A stretch of DNA of 64,000 nt. It comes from CAYLJJ01 sp964384025. Its GTDB lineage: Bacteria; Myxococcota_A; Bradymonadia; UBA7976; UBA1532. The DNA lies in assembly GCA_964384025.1 (NCBI GenBank), contig CAYLJJ010000022.1, positions 6,140 through 70,139 of the forward strand, in the 5' to 3' direction. The notes beneath the pieces were generated by a model. That model was given only the letters and a program-made list of their open reading frames with translations, ran no database searches and was not told where the DNA came from. Within the stretch, counting starts at the first letter, position 1, and each line of letters opens with the position of its first letter. Shown here piece by piece: positions 17,818 through 25,656 of the stretch. The position numbers and the translations under genes were made by a program.

Positions 17818-19638
17818 TCATCGGAGTTGAAACTCGCTCTCTAGACCCAAGGGGGAGTTAGAGAGAGGCAGTGAACTCCACTCTCCTCGCCAGTGACACT
17901 CTAAGGCTTCAACTATCGCAGGACCTTGAGGTCTGAGCTGGATCAGCAGGCGTCCACTCAGACAGAGGGGCAGCTCTAAGGTATAGGCACGAGAGCCGCC
18001 ATCGGGGATCACCCAACGCATATCAGCGCAGGGGAGTCGTGCGGGGTCTTGAGGCTGAAGCTGGAGCCAGAGAGAGAGAGGCTCCTGAGCCTCACACTGA
18101 AGCCGCACCCTCCAAGAGAGCAGAGGACTCTTTAGGGGAGGAGGCTCGGGAAGCAGCCAAGCTCGCGCCTCTTCGCTCAGCTCTCGGAGAGCTTGAAGCA
18201 AGCCCGCCAAAGTACTGAGTTGAATCCTGGACATCTGAGCGCTCTGTTTGAGCAGAAGGGCGATGTTACGGAGGAAGCGATAGAGGCTCCCCAACAGGGA
18301 CTCCAGCTCAGCCCAGCTTCGTTGCAAGGGCGCCTTTATCAGAGCCTGTGCCTCTAGAGGTTGAGCCTCTAGGCGAGCATGAAGGCGCTGAAGCTGGCTG
18401 GTCCAGCGCTCTAGATCCCCAGGCAGGCTCCTGATCAGCTCCAGGTCGATGTTTTGGGGATCTCCGGAGTAATAGCTGATCAGCGCATGGCCCTCACTGA
18501 GGTGCCCTTGCAAGACGCTCAGACCCCGCGCCAAGAGCTTGACTCGATCTAAGACTCTCAAAGCCCGCAGACGATCCCTGGAGGAGATAGCCGCTTGGCA
18601 GCTCATCAACCAGAGCTGCTCATCTCCTCGTGCTCTCCAGCACTTTAAAGCGATCTCCTGCTCCTCTGCTTTAAGCAGCTTTTCCTCCGGCAAACGCCTC
18701 CGCTGTTGACTGCGTTGCTTCTCCTCCCAGATGAGAGGTAGGTGCCACCAGAGATACTCGCCTGGATAACCCAGCTCAAGGCGGCGTTCATATCCTCGCT
18801 CTAAGCGCTGAAGCAGGGCACGCTCTTCCTGTACCTCTGGCTGAGGGATCAGTTTAGCGTTGAGGAGGGCACGTCCCAGACGCCGCGCGGCGATGCGGTG
18901 AGCCTCATCTGAGGGGTGCCCATCGACGACATTCACCTGAAGGGAGGAGATGGTGGTAGAGGCACAGGGGCCGATGAAGTCCTGGGAAAGATCAACAAAG
19001 GGCAGGTTCAGTTGCTCGCAGATCCCCCCCATCCGCTCCGCCACCATGCCACGGATCTTGGAGTCATGAATCTCATAGAAGGCCAACATCAGGGGCAGCT
19101 CTAGGGCTTGGCTGATGCGGGCCACTTCTCCCATACAGCGCAGAAAGTGAGGGAAGTGCAGCCCTTGCTGCTCCCAACAGCGCGTGGTGTGTTCGGCATA
19201 GCTGATCTCCTGCCCCTGAGCCTTAAGCACATTGACAGAGAAAAGCTCAGCGTCATTGCTACAGAGCAGGAGTACCAGCAGATCAGGGCGCCAGCTCAAG
19301 CCCTCGTGGAGGAAGCGTTGCCAAGCATCATAGAGAGATTCTCCTGAGAAGCCTCCATTGATCACCTCCAAATCCAGGCCCCAAGCGGCCCGACTGAGGA
19401 GCAGCTCTAGATGATGAGGTAGGGTTTCATGAGGGCCAACTCCAGAGCCATAGGTCATAGAGTCGCCCAGGCAGAGGAGCCGAAAGACCCCCTCGGGTTT
19501 GAGCCGGGGAATCCAGAGGTTACGATCATGATCGAGGAGCGTGTGCATCCCTGATTCTGCACCCAATTTGACAAGAGGGCTATGCCCACAAAATGCGCGA
19601 TCATCAGATATCAACAACCACAGGCTGCACCCTCGCAT
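17818..19638 (-). CDS. SGNH/GDSL hydrolase with long helical C-terminal region
   Basis: A 606-residue protein whose first ~260 residues contain the SGNH blocks: GDSMTYGSG (nucleophile Ser), GGFSGES (oxyanion Gly), LLCSND (Asn) and DGHPSDEAH (catalytic Asp/His). The family includes esterases, lipases and acetyl-transfer enzymes acting on sugars or peptidoglycan. The remaining ~340 residues are helical and do not match a family I know. There is no clear signal peptide, so a cytoplasmic role is likely. ATG 19638 has AGGG 7 bases upstream; ATG 19548 is a weaker alternative. It heads the four-gene cluster, 41 bp before the ATPase gene. Confidence 0.75.
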   Translation of the reverse strand: MRGCSLWLLISDDRAFCGHSPLVKLGAESGMHTLLDHDRNLWIPRLKPEGVFRLLCLGDSMTYGSGVGPHETLPHHLELLLSRAAWGLDLEVINGGFSGESLYDAWQRFLHEGLSWRPDLLVLLLCSNDAELFSVNVLKAQGQEISYAEHTTRCWEQQGLHFPHFLRCMGEVARISQALELPLMLAFYEIHDSKIRGMVAERMGGICEQLNLPFVDLSQDFIGPCASTTISSLQVNVVDGHPSDEAHRIAARRLGRALLNAKLIPQPEVQEERALLQRLERGYERRLELGYPGEYLWWHLPLIWEEKQRSQQRRRLPEEKLLKAEEQEIALKCWRARGDEQLWLMSCQAAISSRDRLRALRVLDRVKLLARGLSVLQGHLSEGHALISYYSGDPQNIDLELIRSLPGDLERWTSQLQRLHARLEAQPLEAQALIKAPLQRSWAELESLLGSLYRFLRNIALLLKQSAQMSRIQLSTLAGLLQALRELSEEARAWLLPEPPPLKSPLLSWRVRLQCEAQEPLSLWLQLQPQDPARLPCADMRWVIPDGGSRAYTLELPLCLSGRLLIQLRPQGPAIVEALECHWRGEWSSLPLSNSPLGLESEFQLR

Positions 19639-20201
19639 TTTTCGCCCTGGGCATAAGTTTAGGTTTACCTTTGCCTATTGCTTGAGTCGAGCGATTCTCC
19701 AGCACATTCAACCTGTATTAGATGCCAGTGTTTAGATTGTCACCACAACATGCTCTTTTGGGGTGTTCAATGAGATAGCTATGGAATCTATTCTAGAGGC
19801 GCGCAAGATTGCTGGATATACTGAGTTTATCACCAAATTGGACATTCCACCCAAATCAATATTACCCCGACCCCAATAAACAGTTCCTCTTTTCGTCCCC
19901 ATCTTACAACAATACGCCTAAATTTAAGTTGATACATAAAAATGGTCTTTCAATAATATAGTGCTTTGCATTATATGGTTACGAGCGATTTGGCATAAAA
20001 GGCGCCAGAAATTCTCATTGTTTATTAGTTAAACCTTCAAATCTACCAGTCATTAGTCCTCGCTATGAAATCACAACATAAACATGATCATATCATAAGT
20101 CGTTGTTTTTTGGGATAGGCTCACCGTTTTATCGAGCGCCCTGATATCACGGTTTATGGTTCTTCTGTCCCTGCGGGTACACGCTATGTACAAGAGACAG
20201 A

Positions 20202-20408
20202 GTGGTGAGCGAGGTAGGTGTTGCGCTCTTTGTCGAAGGCTGTACCTCATCCCCCCGAGACCAAGCTGCGTTGAAGCACATCTGGAACGAGCATATTGCT
20301 GACAATCCACAGATGATCTGCTTTGCAGCGATCTCTAAAAAACAGGCGTTGTTTATAGAGCAAGATACTGAGAAATTGAGCGACAGCGTGAACTCAAAGA
20401 CCAAGTAG
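20202..20408 (+). pseudogene. Fragment resembling the N-terminus of a DUF4276/TOPRIM-like protein
   Basis: A 68-residue frame starting GTG. The segment VGVALFVEG then SSPRDQAALKHIWNEHI resembles the first strand and helix of DUF4276-type proteins ('ALFVEG.T', then a helix with IW). Full members are much longer, and nothing continues the domain here, so it would be a remnant. The recognition is from memory of the motif only and is tentative. Confidence 0.3.
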
Positions 20409-20473
20409 TCTTCTAACAAGCCCCAAGCAGAGGAACGGTCAGGGGCTCATCTCCTCGATTCTGAGTTGGTATA

Positions 20474-20487
20474 ACTTTTGTAAAAGT
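20474..20487. promoter_or_regulatory. Short inverted repeat upstream of the barrel gene
   Basis: ACTTTT-GT-AAAAGT, 6-base arms, lies 33 bp before the start at 20520. It could be an operator half-site pair; there is no other support. Confidence 0.2.
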
Positions 20488-20519
20488 CGCAACTCTCTCA
20501 AAAATAGAAGGAAGCAGAT

Positions 20520-21137
20520 ATGAGCCCTCCTCTTCGAAGCTTTTGCCTCCTCTCTCTCCTATTTATCCCTCTTCAAACTCAAGCAGGGAACCACTTCATC
20601 CTGGAGCTAAAAGGTGGCCTCTCTGAGCCGATGGGGATCAGCAGTGATCGCGTAGAGGCGGGCGGCTCTCTGGGCTTCAATTTTGGACTGGGAGGACGTA
20701 TCCCAGGGTTTCGCCCAGCCTACTATCTGGTGGGCGGGTTGGCGGGAGGGGGAGGAAGCTATAGTGGGCCTCTTCGCTCCGGCTCCCCTTTGGTCTTACA
20801 GGATCGCCAAGAGTGGTTTTTGGGGGGTCGCTTCTACCTGCCCTTAGCGCGTCGCCTTCGTTTGATGCTTCAACTGGCCCTGGGCGAAACGGAGATCCTC
20901 TCCTGCGTCAAGCGAGAGGGTTTCCCCAACCTCCTGCTCCAAGATCAATTCTTCACCCTCTTTATGGAGCTGGGGTTACAGTTCCGCCTCAACAATCACT
21001 TCTCCCTGGGGGCTTCCATAGACACCGGAATCTATCCCAACTCAGACGCCTTAGATGCTGTCGCCCGAGCAGCCCAGCTTCAGGAGGGTGGTGACGCTCG
21101 CCTACAGGGCAGCCTAGCTCTCACTTTCCATTTTTGA
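20520..21137 (+). CDS. Small outer-membrane beta-barrel protein
   Basis: 205 residues. AGAAGGAAG precedes the ATG. Residues 1-22 are a signal peptide (ending LQTQA). The mature part alternates glycine-rich hydrophobic strands (GGSLGFNFGLGGR, YYLVGGLAGGG, FTLFMELGLQFRL) and ends in LALTFHF, a C-terminal Phe typical of barrels inserted by the BAM complex. The size suits an 8-strand barrel. No specific family can be named. The next gene begins 27 bp downstream and is probably co-transcribed. Confidence 0.7.
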   Translation: MSPPLRSFCLLSLLFIPLQTQAGNHFILELKGGLSEPMGISSDRVEAGGSLGFNFGLGGRIPGFRPAYYLVGGLAGGGGSYSGPLRSGSPLVLQDRQEWFLGGRFYLPLARRLRLMLQLALGETEILSCVKREGFPNLLLQDQFFTLFMELGLQFRLNNHFSLGASIDTGIYPNSDALDAVARAAQLQEGGDARLQGSLALTFHF

Positions 21138-21164
21138 GCCATGCCACTCTTGAAGGAGCCTTCT

Positions 21165-22010
21165 ATGAAAAGTCTCGTTCTCCTCAGTCCCCTCCTCCTG
21201 GCTTGGACAGGCAGCGGAGAGGGAGTCGTTCAATGGACCGCAGGGGGAGCTGAAGGGGCTCAAGAGAGTCAACGTCTCCCCGTAGATGTGGTGGCGCGAG
21301 TAACACCAGATCAACAAACCCAGATGATCCTGAGCTTCGCCCTCCCTCAAGATGTCGGAGATGGGATCCTCTCTCTGCGGCTGGATGATCGTCTGCGTTA
21401 CGCTGGTCCCGTTGAGCTGCCTGACTCTCGCGTTCAGCTGCGTTATCAAGAGTATGGTCTGGATGGAGAGGTTCGCTTTAGGGCTCAAGAGAGGCTTCAG
21501 GGACGAATCCTCTTTGATGGTACTGATGGTCGCTGGGCAGAGATGAAGGTGCTTTTAGGGGATGCTCAGAGCCCAACTTGGAGGAGCCTAGAGCGTCTAG
21601 AGATTAACCTACGCCCTGTAGATCCAGCCGAGGAGGATGAACCCGTTCCAGATGAAGCTCTCCAAGCTCCTGGAGATGGAGGCTGTGATCCAGGCTGGAT
21701 TGAAGATGATGGGTATGAAGATAATGATTATGAAGATGATTATGAGGAGGGAGGCAGCGGCTGTGAGGGAGATGATCTGGATGATGGGAGCAGTGACTCC
21801 ACCTCAGATTCAGGCGGTTGTGAAGGCAGCAGCGACAGCAGCACAGACTCCAGCGGCTGTGGGGGTGATGATATCGATACCGGCGGAGACTCAGGCTGCC
21901 GCGCCAGCCGAAGAGCGAGGCGCAATCCCTGGCTCCTTCGTGCCCTTAACTGGGTCCCCTGGCTGCTCTGCTTCCTCTCCCTACGTCTCCTCAGGCGCCG
22001 CTCCTCTTAA
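21165..22010 (+). CDS. Exported protein with acidic Cys/Gly/Ser-rich region and C-terminal anchor
   Basis: ATG 21165 is chosen because AAGGAG sits 7 bases before it; an upstream ATG 21141 has none. The product is 281 residues with a signal peptide (MKSLVLLSPLLLAW), a ~140-residue beta-rich domain of unknown family, and a low-complexity stretch full of Asp, Glu, Tyr, Ser and single Cys residues (DDGYEDNDYEDDYEEGG). The end is Cys, an Arg cluster (SRRARR), a Trp/Leu helix and LLRRRSS, resembling MYXO-CTERM or related sorting tails. A degenerate copy of its acidic region lies at 24489-24620, beyond the chemoreceptor gene. Confidence 0.65.
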   Translation: MKSLVLLSPLLLAWTGSGEGVVQWTAGGAEGAQESQRLPVDVVARVTPDQQTQMILSFALPQDVGDGILSLRLDDRLRYAGPVELPDSRVQLRYQEYGLDGEVRFRAQERLQGRILFDGTDGRWAEMKVLLGDAQSPTWRSLERLEINLRPVDPAEEDEPVPDEALQAPGDGGCDPGWIEDDGYEDNDYEDDYEEGGSGCEGDDLDDGSSDSTSDSGGCEGSSDSSTDSSGCGGDDIDTGGDSGCRASRRARRNPWLLRALNWVPWLLCFLSLRLLRRRSS

Positions 22011-22362
22011 GACCTATCTGATCCAGAACTAAGGATCCTTCCCCTGATGGGTCATGTGCATGTCTATGTTTCCAGGTCCATCGCTTCCTGGCGCTGTGCC
22101 ATAATTGGTCAAGCTCCAAGCCATCGCTTCGTTGTTGGAGGCATAGGTTCCATCTTCATCAGTATAGAGTCTCCAACGCAGAAGATCGTCACCGCTGCCC
22201 GCTTCGCAGTCGGACTCATTGAAGGAACTCTTAAGTTTTGGCGGATTCCGCCTCAGAATTCTCCTGAAGATGGCTCACTATCTATCTTCGGTCAGTCTCA
22301 TTTCCGAGGTTCATCATAGTCTGCCCTATATAACCGCGCTGGATCTCCTGATATCGGTATAA
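22011..22362. other. Gene-remnant region between acidic protein and chemoreceptor
   Basis: About 350 bp with no intact gene. The only protein-like frame is a - strand piece ending at 22032, given separately. The convergent chemoreceptor gene ends at 22363. Confidence 0.4.
22032..22240 (-). pseudogene. C-terminal remnant of an unidentified protein
   Basis: Read on the - strand, about 65 codons give a protein-like stretch (FNESDCEAGSGDDLLRWRLY, then SNNEAMAWSLTNYG) ending at TAG 22032-22034. Upstream the frame degrades and hits a stop, with no start codon or ribosome-binding site. It looks like the tail of a secreted protein whose 5' part was lost. Confidence 0.35.
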
Positions 22363-24186
22363 TTAAACACTCAGATTGGATATAGAGCTATCAAGGGAGG
22401 TCGCAAGCTTTGAAAGATTCTTTGCAGCGAGGCTAGAATCATTAGCTCGATTTGTAACACTATCAGCCATAACATTAAGGGTATCTGCAGCGGCAGAGAC
22501 TTCTTGAATTTCATTGACCGTAGTGTGGATTGTACTCCGCATATTTTGCTCGATATAGTCATCGATTTTTGATGCTTGTAGATAAACTGTATTGATATGT
22601 ATAACCATATCCTTGATCTGATCAGAAATTTCCTGAGTCGTCTTGGCAGATTGGTTTACATTCTCTGAAACCTCTGTTACAGCGGTGGACTGTTCAACCG
22701 CGGCAGATGCGATGCTTTGCATCACACCGTCAACCTCGAACGCTGAAGTGCTCAGCTCATCGATGAAGCCAGCACAGCGTTCTACAGAGGTTTGAACATG
22801 CGTCACCTGCCCCCCGATCCGCTCAATGGAAGTAAAGGTTGTCTTGGCAAACTCCTCAATCTCACGCGCGACCACTGCAAAGCCTTTACCAAACTCTCCA
22901 GCTCTCGCAGCTTCAATGGCGGCGTTGAAGGCGAGGATGTTAGTGCGTTCAGCTACGTCGCGGATCATTTCAATCACCTCGATCATCTCATCAGCTACGA
23001 CCTTTAACTGCTCCATTTCAGCCTGAACAGCGGTAGATTGTTCAGTTGTACGTCCGCTGATTTCGGTGGCATTTACGCAATTACACGAGATTTCCTCGAT
23101 CGAGAATGAGAGCTGCTCAGTCGCTGCAGCGACTGTGTTTGTGTTGTTCGCGAGGTCCTCGACGCCATCTACAACTCGCCGTGCGCCTGCGTTCAGATCA
23201 CCTGCGATCTTTGCCAGCGTCGTGGCTCCCTCCAACATCTGATCACCGGTTTCACGCATCGTTTGCATCTGCACAACAATCCGCTCAGTGCCTGTTTGCA
23301 TCTGCACAGCGCAAGCTGAGACCCCGTGAGCTTGCTCAGTCATCAGAGTCGAGGTCGCCTCTAACTCATCGCTCTGGACAGTCAACTCACCGCTGTTGTC
23401 TTGAATCTCACTTACTAAGGTCACCAGATTTAGGCGCATCTTTTCAAATGCACGTGCCAGCTCACCTAACTCATCAGCGCTGTTGGAGATGGTGGTTGTG
23501 TGGTTGAGCTGGCCTTCCGCGATAGCCAATGCGGCGTCGCGTGTGTTGCGTAGGGTTGTGGTGACTCGTCTCACGAAGATGCCAGCGATCAGCAGAGCCA
23601 AGACCGTCGTAATTGCAAATGCCAACAGGAGGGAGATCTGAGCTGAAGTTTGTGCAGCCTGACTGGCCTTGAGCTTCACCGTAAAGTGTGTGTCCGCGCG
23701 CTCCACGAGTTTATTGACCGAGGCGTTGATCTTCGCGGCGAATGGATCGAAGACCTCCATGAAAGGGTTACCCAAGTCTGGCCCCCCCTTGATGTAGGCG
23801 GCTGCCATCTTCTTGCCCATGGTGTAGTACTCGTCGAATTCAATCCTGAGGGCATTCAGCGCTGCAGCCTCCTGGGGAATAAGTATCTTGAGTTTGGCTA
23901 ACATCGCCTCAAAGTCTTTGGCGTAGGTCTCAGCCTCTGCATAACCATCATCAAAGCCCTCTGCCCCGCGCGTCGCGCTGATGTCGGTGAGCCACTGTTG
24001 CACCTCCACCACATCGAACTTGAGTTGGGCTGCGAAGTGGCTGGCAGGGTAAGCTTGTTCGAGGGCCTCAGTCGTGAGTTCCTCAGCGATCCGAAGCTTC
24101 AGGTGTAAGACGCCCGCTCCAATCGCTGTGGTTCCGATGATCACAATGAGTATCAATGTCAGCTTTTGGGCAAAGTTTAGGCGCAT
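22363..24186 (-). CDS. Methyl-accepting chemotaxis protein
   Basis: A membrane chemoreceptor. ATG 24186 with GGGA 7 bases upstream is preferred over GTG 24234; the product is ~607 residues. The N-terminal membrane helix (LTLILIVIIGTTAIGAGV) is followed by a ~165-residue helical periplasmic sensor, a second membrane helix (LLLAFAITTVLALLIAGIFV), a HAMP domain and the signalling hairpin with the conserved tip ERTNILAFNAAIEAARAGE. No che genes or other motility genes are in the window, so it feeds a distant array. It is flanked by gene remnants, and a duplicated fragment lies on both sides, which suggests the gene arrived by insertion or local rearrangement. Confidence 0.92.
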   Translation of the reverse strand: MRLNFAQKLTLILIVIIGTTAIGAGVLHLKLRIAEELTTEALEQAYPASHFAAQLKFDVVEVQQWLTDISATRGAEGFDDGYAEAETYAKDFEAMLAKLKILIPQEAAALNALRIEFDEYYTMGKKMAAAYIKGGPDLGNPFMEVFDPFAAKINASVNKLVERADTHFTVKLKASQAAQTSAQISLLLAFAITTVLALLIAGIFVRRVTTTLRNTRDAALAIAEGQLNHTTTISNSADELGELARAFEKMRLNLVTLVSEIQDNSGELTVQSDELEATSTLMTEQAHGVSACAVQMQTGTERIVVQMQTMRETGDQMLEGATTLAKIAGDLNAGARRVVDGVEDLANNTNTVAAATEQLSFSIEEISCNCVNATEISGRTTEQSTAVQAEMEQLKVVADEMIEVIEMIRDVAERTNILAFNAAIEAARAGEFGKGFAVVAREIEEFAKTTFTSIERIGGQVTHVQTSVERCAGFIDELSTSAFEVDGVMQSIASAAVEQSTAVTEVSENVNQSAKTTQEISDQIKDMVIHINTVYLQASKIDDYIEQNMRSTIHTTVNEIQEVSAAADTLNVMADSVTNRANDSSLAAKNLSKLATSLDSSISNLSV

Positions 24187-24831
24187 GTTATTCCCAGCTC
24201 GGTCGAAAATTGTCGAGGGTTTATGAAGCACCACGACTTTAATTTAGCCAGATGAACAATCGTCGTAAAAAGGAAGATGGTTCGTGATGGATGGGTCTTA
24301 ATTTACTTAACTTATTACGGTTGAGTTAGCTCAATACAACAATCCAGACTATCTGCTCCGTCAGCCCGCTCTCAAGCTTTCTAGTGCTTGGATGAGCTGA
24401 TCAGTGAGCATCAGGTCATCTCTGCAAAGAAATCAGGAATGGGATTTGAACAGCTCTTCGGTCTGAGAGCAAGGTTCAATTCATGACGGAGGCTGTGATC
24501 CAGGCTGGAATGAGTATGAAGATAATGACCGTGAAGATGGTTATGAGGAGGGAGGCAGCAGCTGTGGGGGTGATGACATCGAGGCCCAATATACGTTTTG
24601 GGGTCGTGAAACATATATTAAACCTCGATAAAATCTGCGCCTGGACCTGAATTTTCGCCATCTATATCGTAGATGGAATCTGGAATACGGCCAGGGAACG
24701 TCGGCAGAGGGAACATTCAAAATAAGCTGTCTGGACTCAAGCTCAGGGCCAAGGCCCTGGAGATGAAAGGTTACAGCATAGCTGACATTGCAAAATCTAC
24801 GCTTAGGGCTCGACAGGAACAATGTCGCCGA
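24187..24831. other. Decayed region upstream of the chemoreceptor
   Basis: About 645 bp. It contains an inverted repeat TTGAG-TTAG-CTCAA at 24321-24334, the remnant copy of the acidic gene at 24489-24620, and a frame at 24673-24861 with a helix-turn-helix-like stretch (ALEMKGYSIADIAKS), which could be a transposase or recombinase remnant but overlaps the next gene's end. Nothing intact. Confidence 0.45.
24489..24630 (+). pseudogene. Truncated copy of the acidic region of the 21165-22010 gene
   Basis: The bases from GGAGGCTGTGATCCAGGCTG onward match 21679 onward almost exactly for ~75 bp, apart from a 9-bp deletion near the start. They then resume at the match to 21852-21875, skipping ~100 bp. 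The encoded stretch DGGCDPGWNEYEDNDRED corresponds to DGGCDPGWIEDDGYEDNDYED of the intact gene. The frame is closed by stops on both sides. Confidence 0.65.
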
Positions 24832-25656
24832 TCACTCCAATACAAACTCCAAGGTGTTTGAGCCGGGGTGGAGGCGGTGGGTCTGAGCAGGAGCAACAGG
24901 CTCTCCCTCCTGAGGGAGCATCCCCCCAGGGATGCTGTTCTGATAGGACTGGAAGGTCACCTCACCCGCCTCCCAAGGGATCTCCTGTCCTGTAACCGTG
25001 GAGGAGCTGCTCAACTCCACCTCCAAAGGAAACTGGGGCTGCTCAAAGAGATGATAGTAGCTGGGCATACCGATGCTTGAGCCTCGGGTCCCATAAAAAA
25101 GAGCCGGTTCAGAACCACAGTGATCACAGCTGATCTTCAGGCTGATGCTGATGCTCTCCTCTTCAACATCAGCCCCCCCATCCTCTGTTGAGCCTATATC
25201 TTCTTCTACACCACCATCCTGAACACCCTCATCTACTCCTGCACCCTCCAGATGAAGCTCCACTTCTAAATCAACACGGCCTCCTTCAGGGAGAGTTATG
25301 GGCAGCGAAAGAGCGCCCTCGGGGAGACGATTGACTGGATCTAAGCCTGGCTTGGGCTGAAAACCATCGCTGTCGTCAACATCCATATAAACATAGAGGC
25401 AGATCTCTCCTGCAGGGAGCCCCTCAAGATCTCCCTCCACCGGAAAGCTGCTTACCGAAAACTGAGGAGGCTCCAACATCAGCGGGGGCATGGTGAAGGG
25501 ACAGATCATCACCGCAGCGGTGATCACCGCGCCCTCTGGAACTGGACCGTCATAGTCAAGCTTTAGGTGGACGGTCCCGCTCCCAGAGGAGCGCTCTATT
25601 TCATCATCAACGCAGCCCAAGAGGCCAAGCGCTGCTAGGCAGAGCAGGATCTTCAA
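24832..25656 (-). CDS. Lipoprotein of unknown family
   Basis: 274 residues with a short lipoprotein signal ending LLGC (lipid Cys at residue 15). The N-terminal ~125 residues look like an immunoglobulin-like or C2-type beta domain (TVHLKLDYDGP, GRVDLEVELHLEGA). An acidic Gly/Asp/Glu linker and a second beta-rich half (SISISLKISCDHCGSEP) follow. The start is TTG, overlapping the stop of the upstream barrel gene, so its translation is coupled to it. It is the last gene of a three-gene - strand operon. Confidence 0.65.
   Translation of the reverse strand: MKILLCLAALGLLGCVDDEIERSSGSGTVHLKLDYDGPVPEGAVITAAVMICPFTMPPLMLEPPQFSVSSFPVEGDLEGLPAGEICLYVYMDVDDSDGFQPKPGLDPVNRLPEGALSLPITLPEGGRVDLEVELHLEGAGVDEGVQDGGVEEDIGSTEDGGADVEEESISISLKISCDHCGSEPALFYGTRGSSIGMPSYYHLFEQPQFPLEVELSSSSTVTGQEIPWEAGEVTFQSYQNSIPGGMLPQEGEPVAPAQTHRLHPGSNTLEFVLE

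Larger units (their letters stand above)
19639..20519. other. Long AT-rich intergenic region with a gene fragment
   Basis: About 880 bp, visibly richer in A/T than its neighbours, especially 19840-20120. It must hold the promoter of the SGNH cluster (leftwards) and that of the barrel gene at 20520. The only protein-like piece is a short frame at 20202-20408. The composition and the broken frame suggest decayed or acquired DNA. Confidence 0.5.

Noticed and set aside
23106..23507. 133-codon + strand frame
   Set aside because: Antisense to the conserved signalling region of the chemoreceptor.
24673..24861. Frame with helix-turn-helix-like stretch (GYSIADIAKS)
   Set aside because: Could be a transposase or recombinase remnant, but it is short, without context, and its end overlaps the lipoprotein gene; not enough to call.
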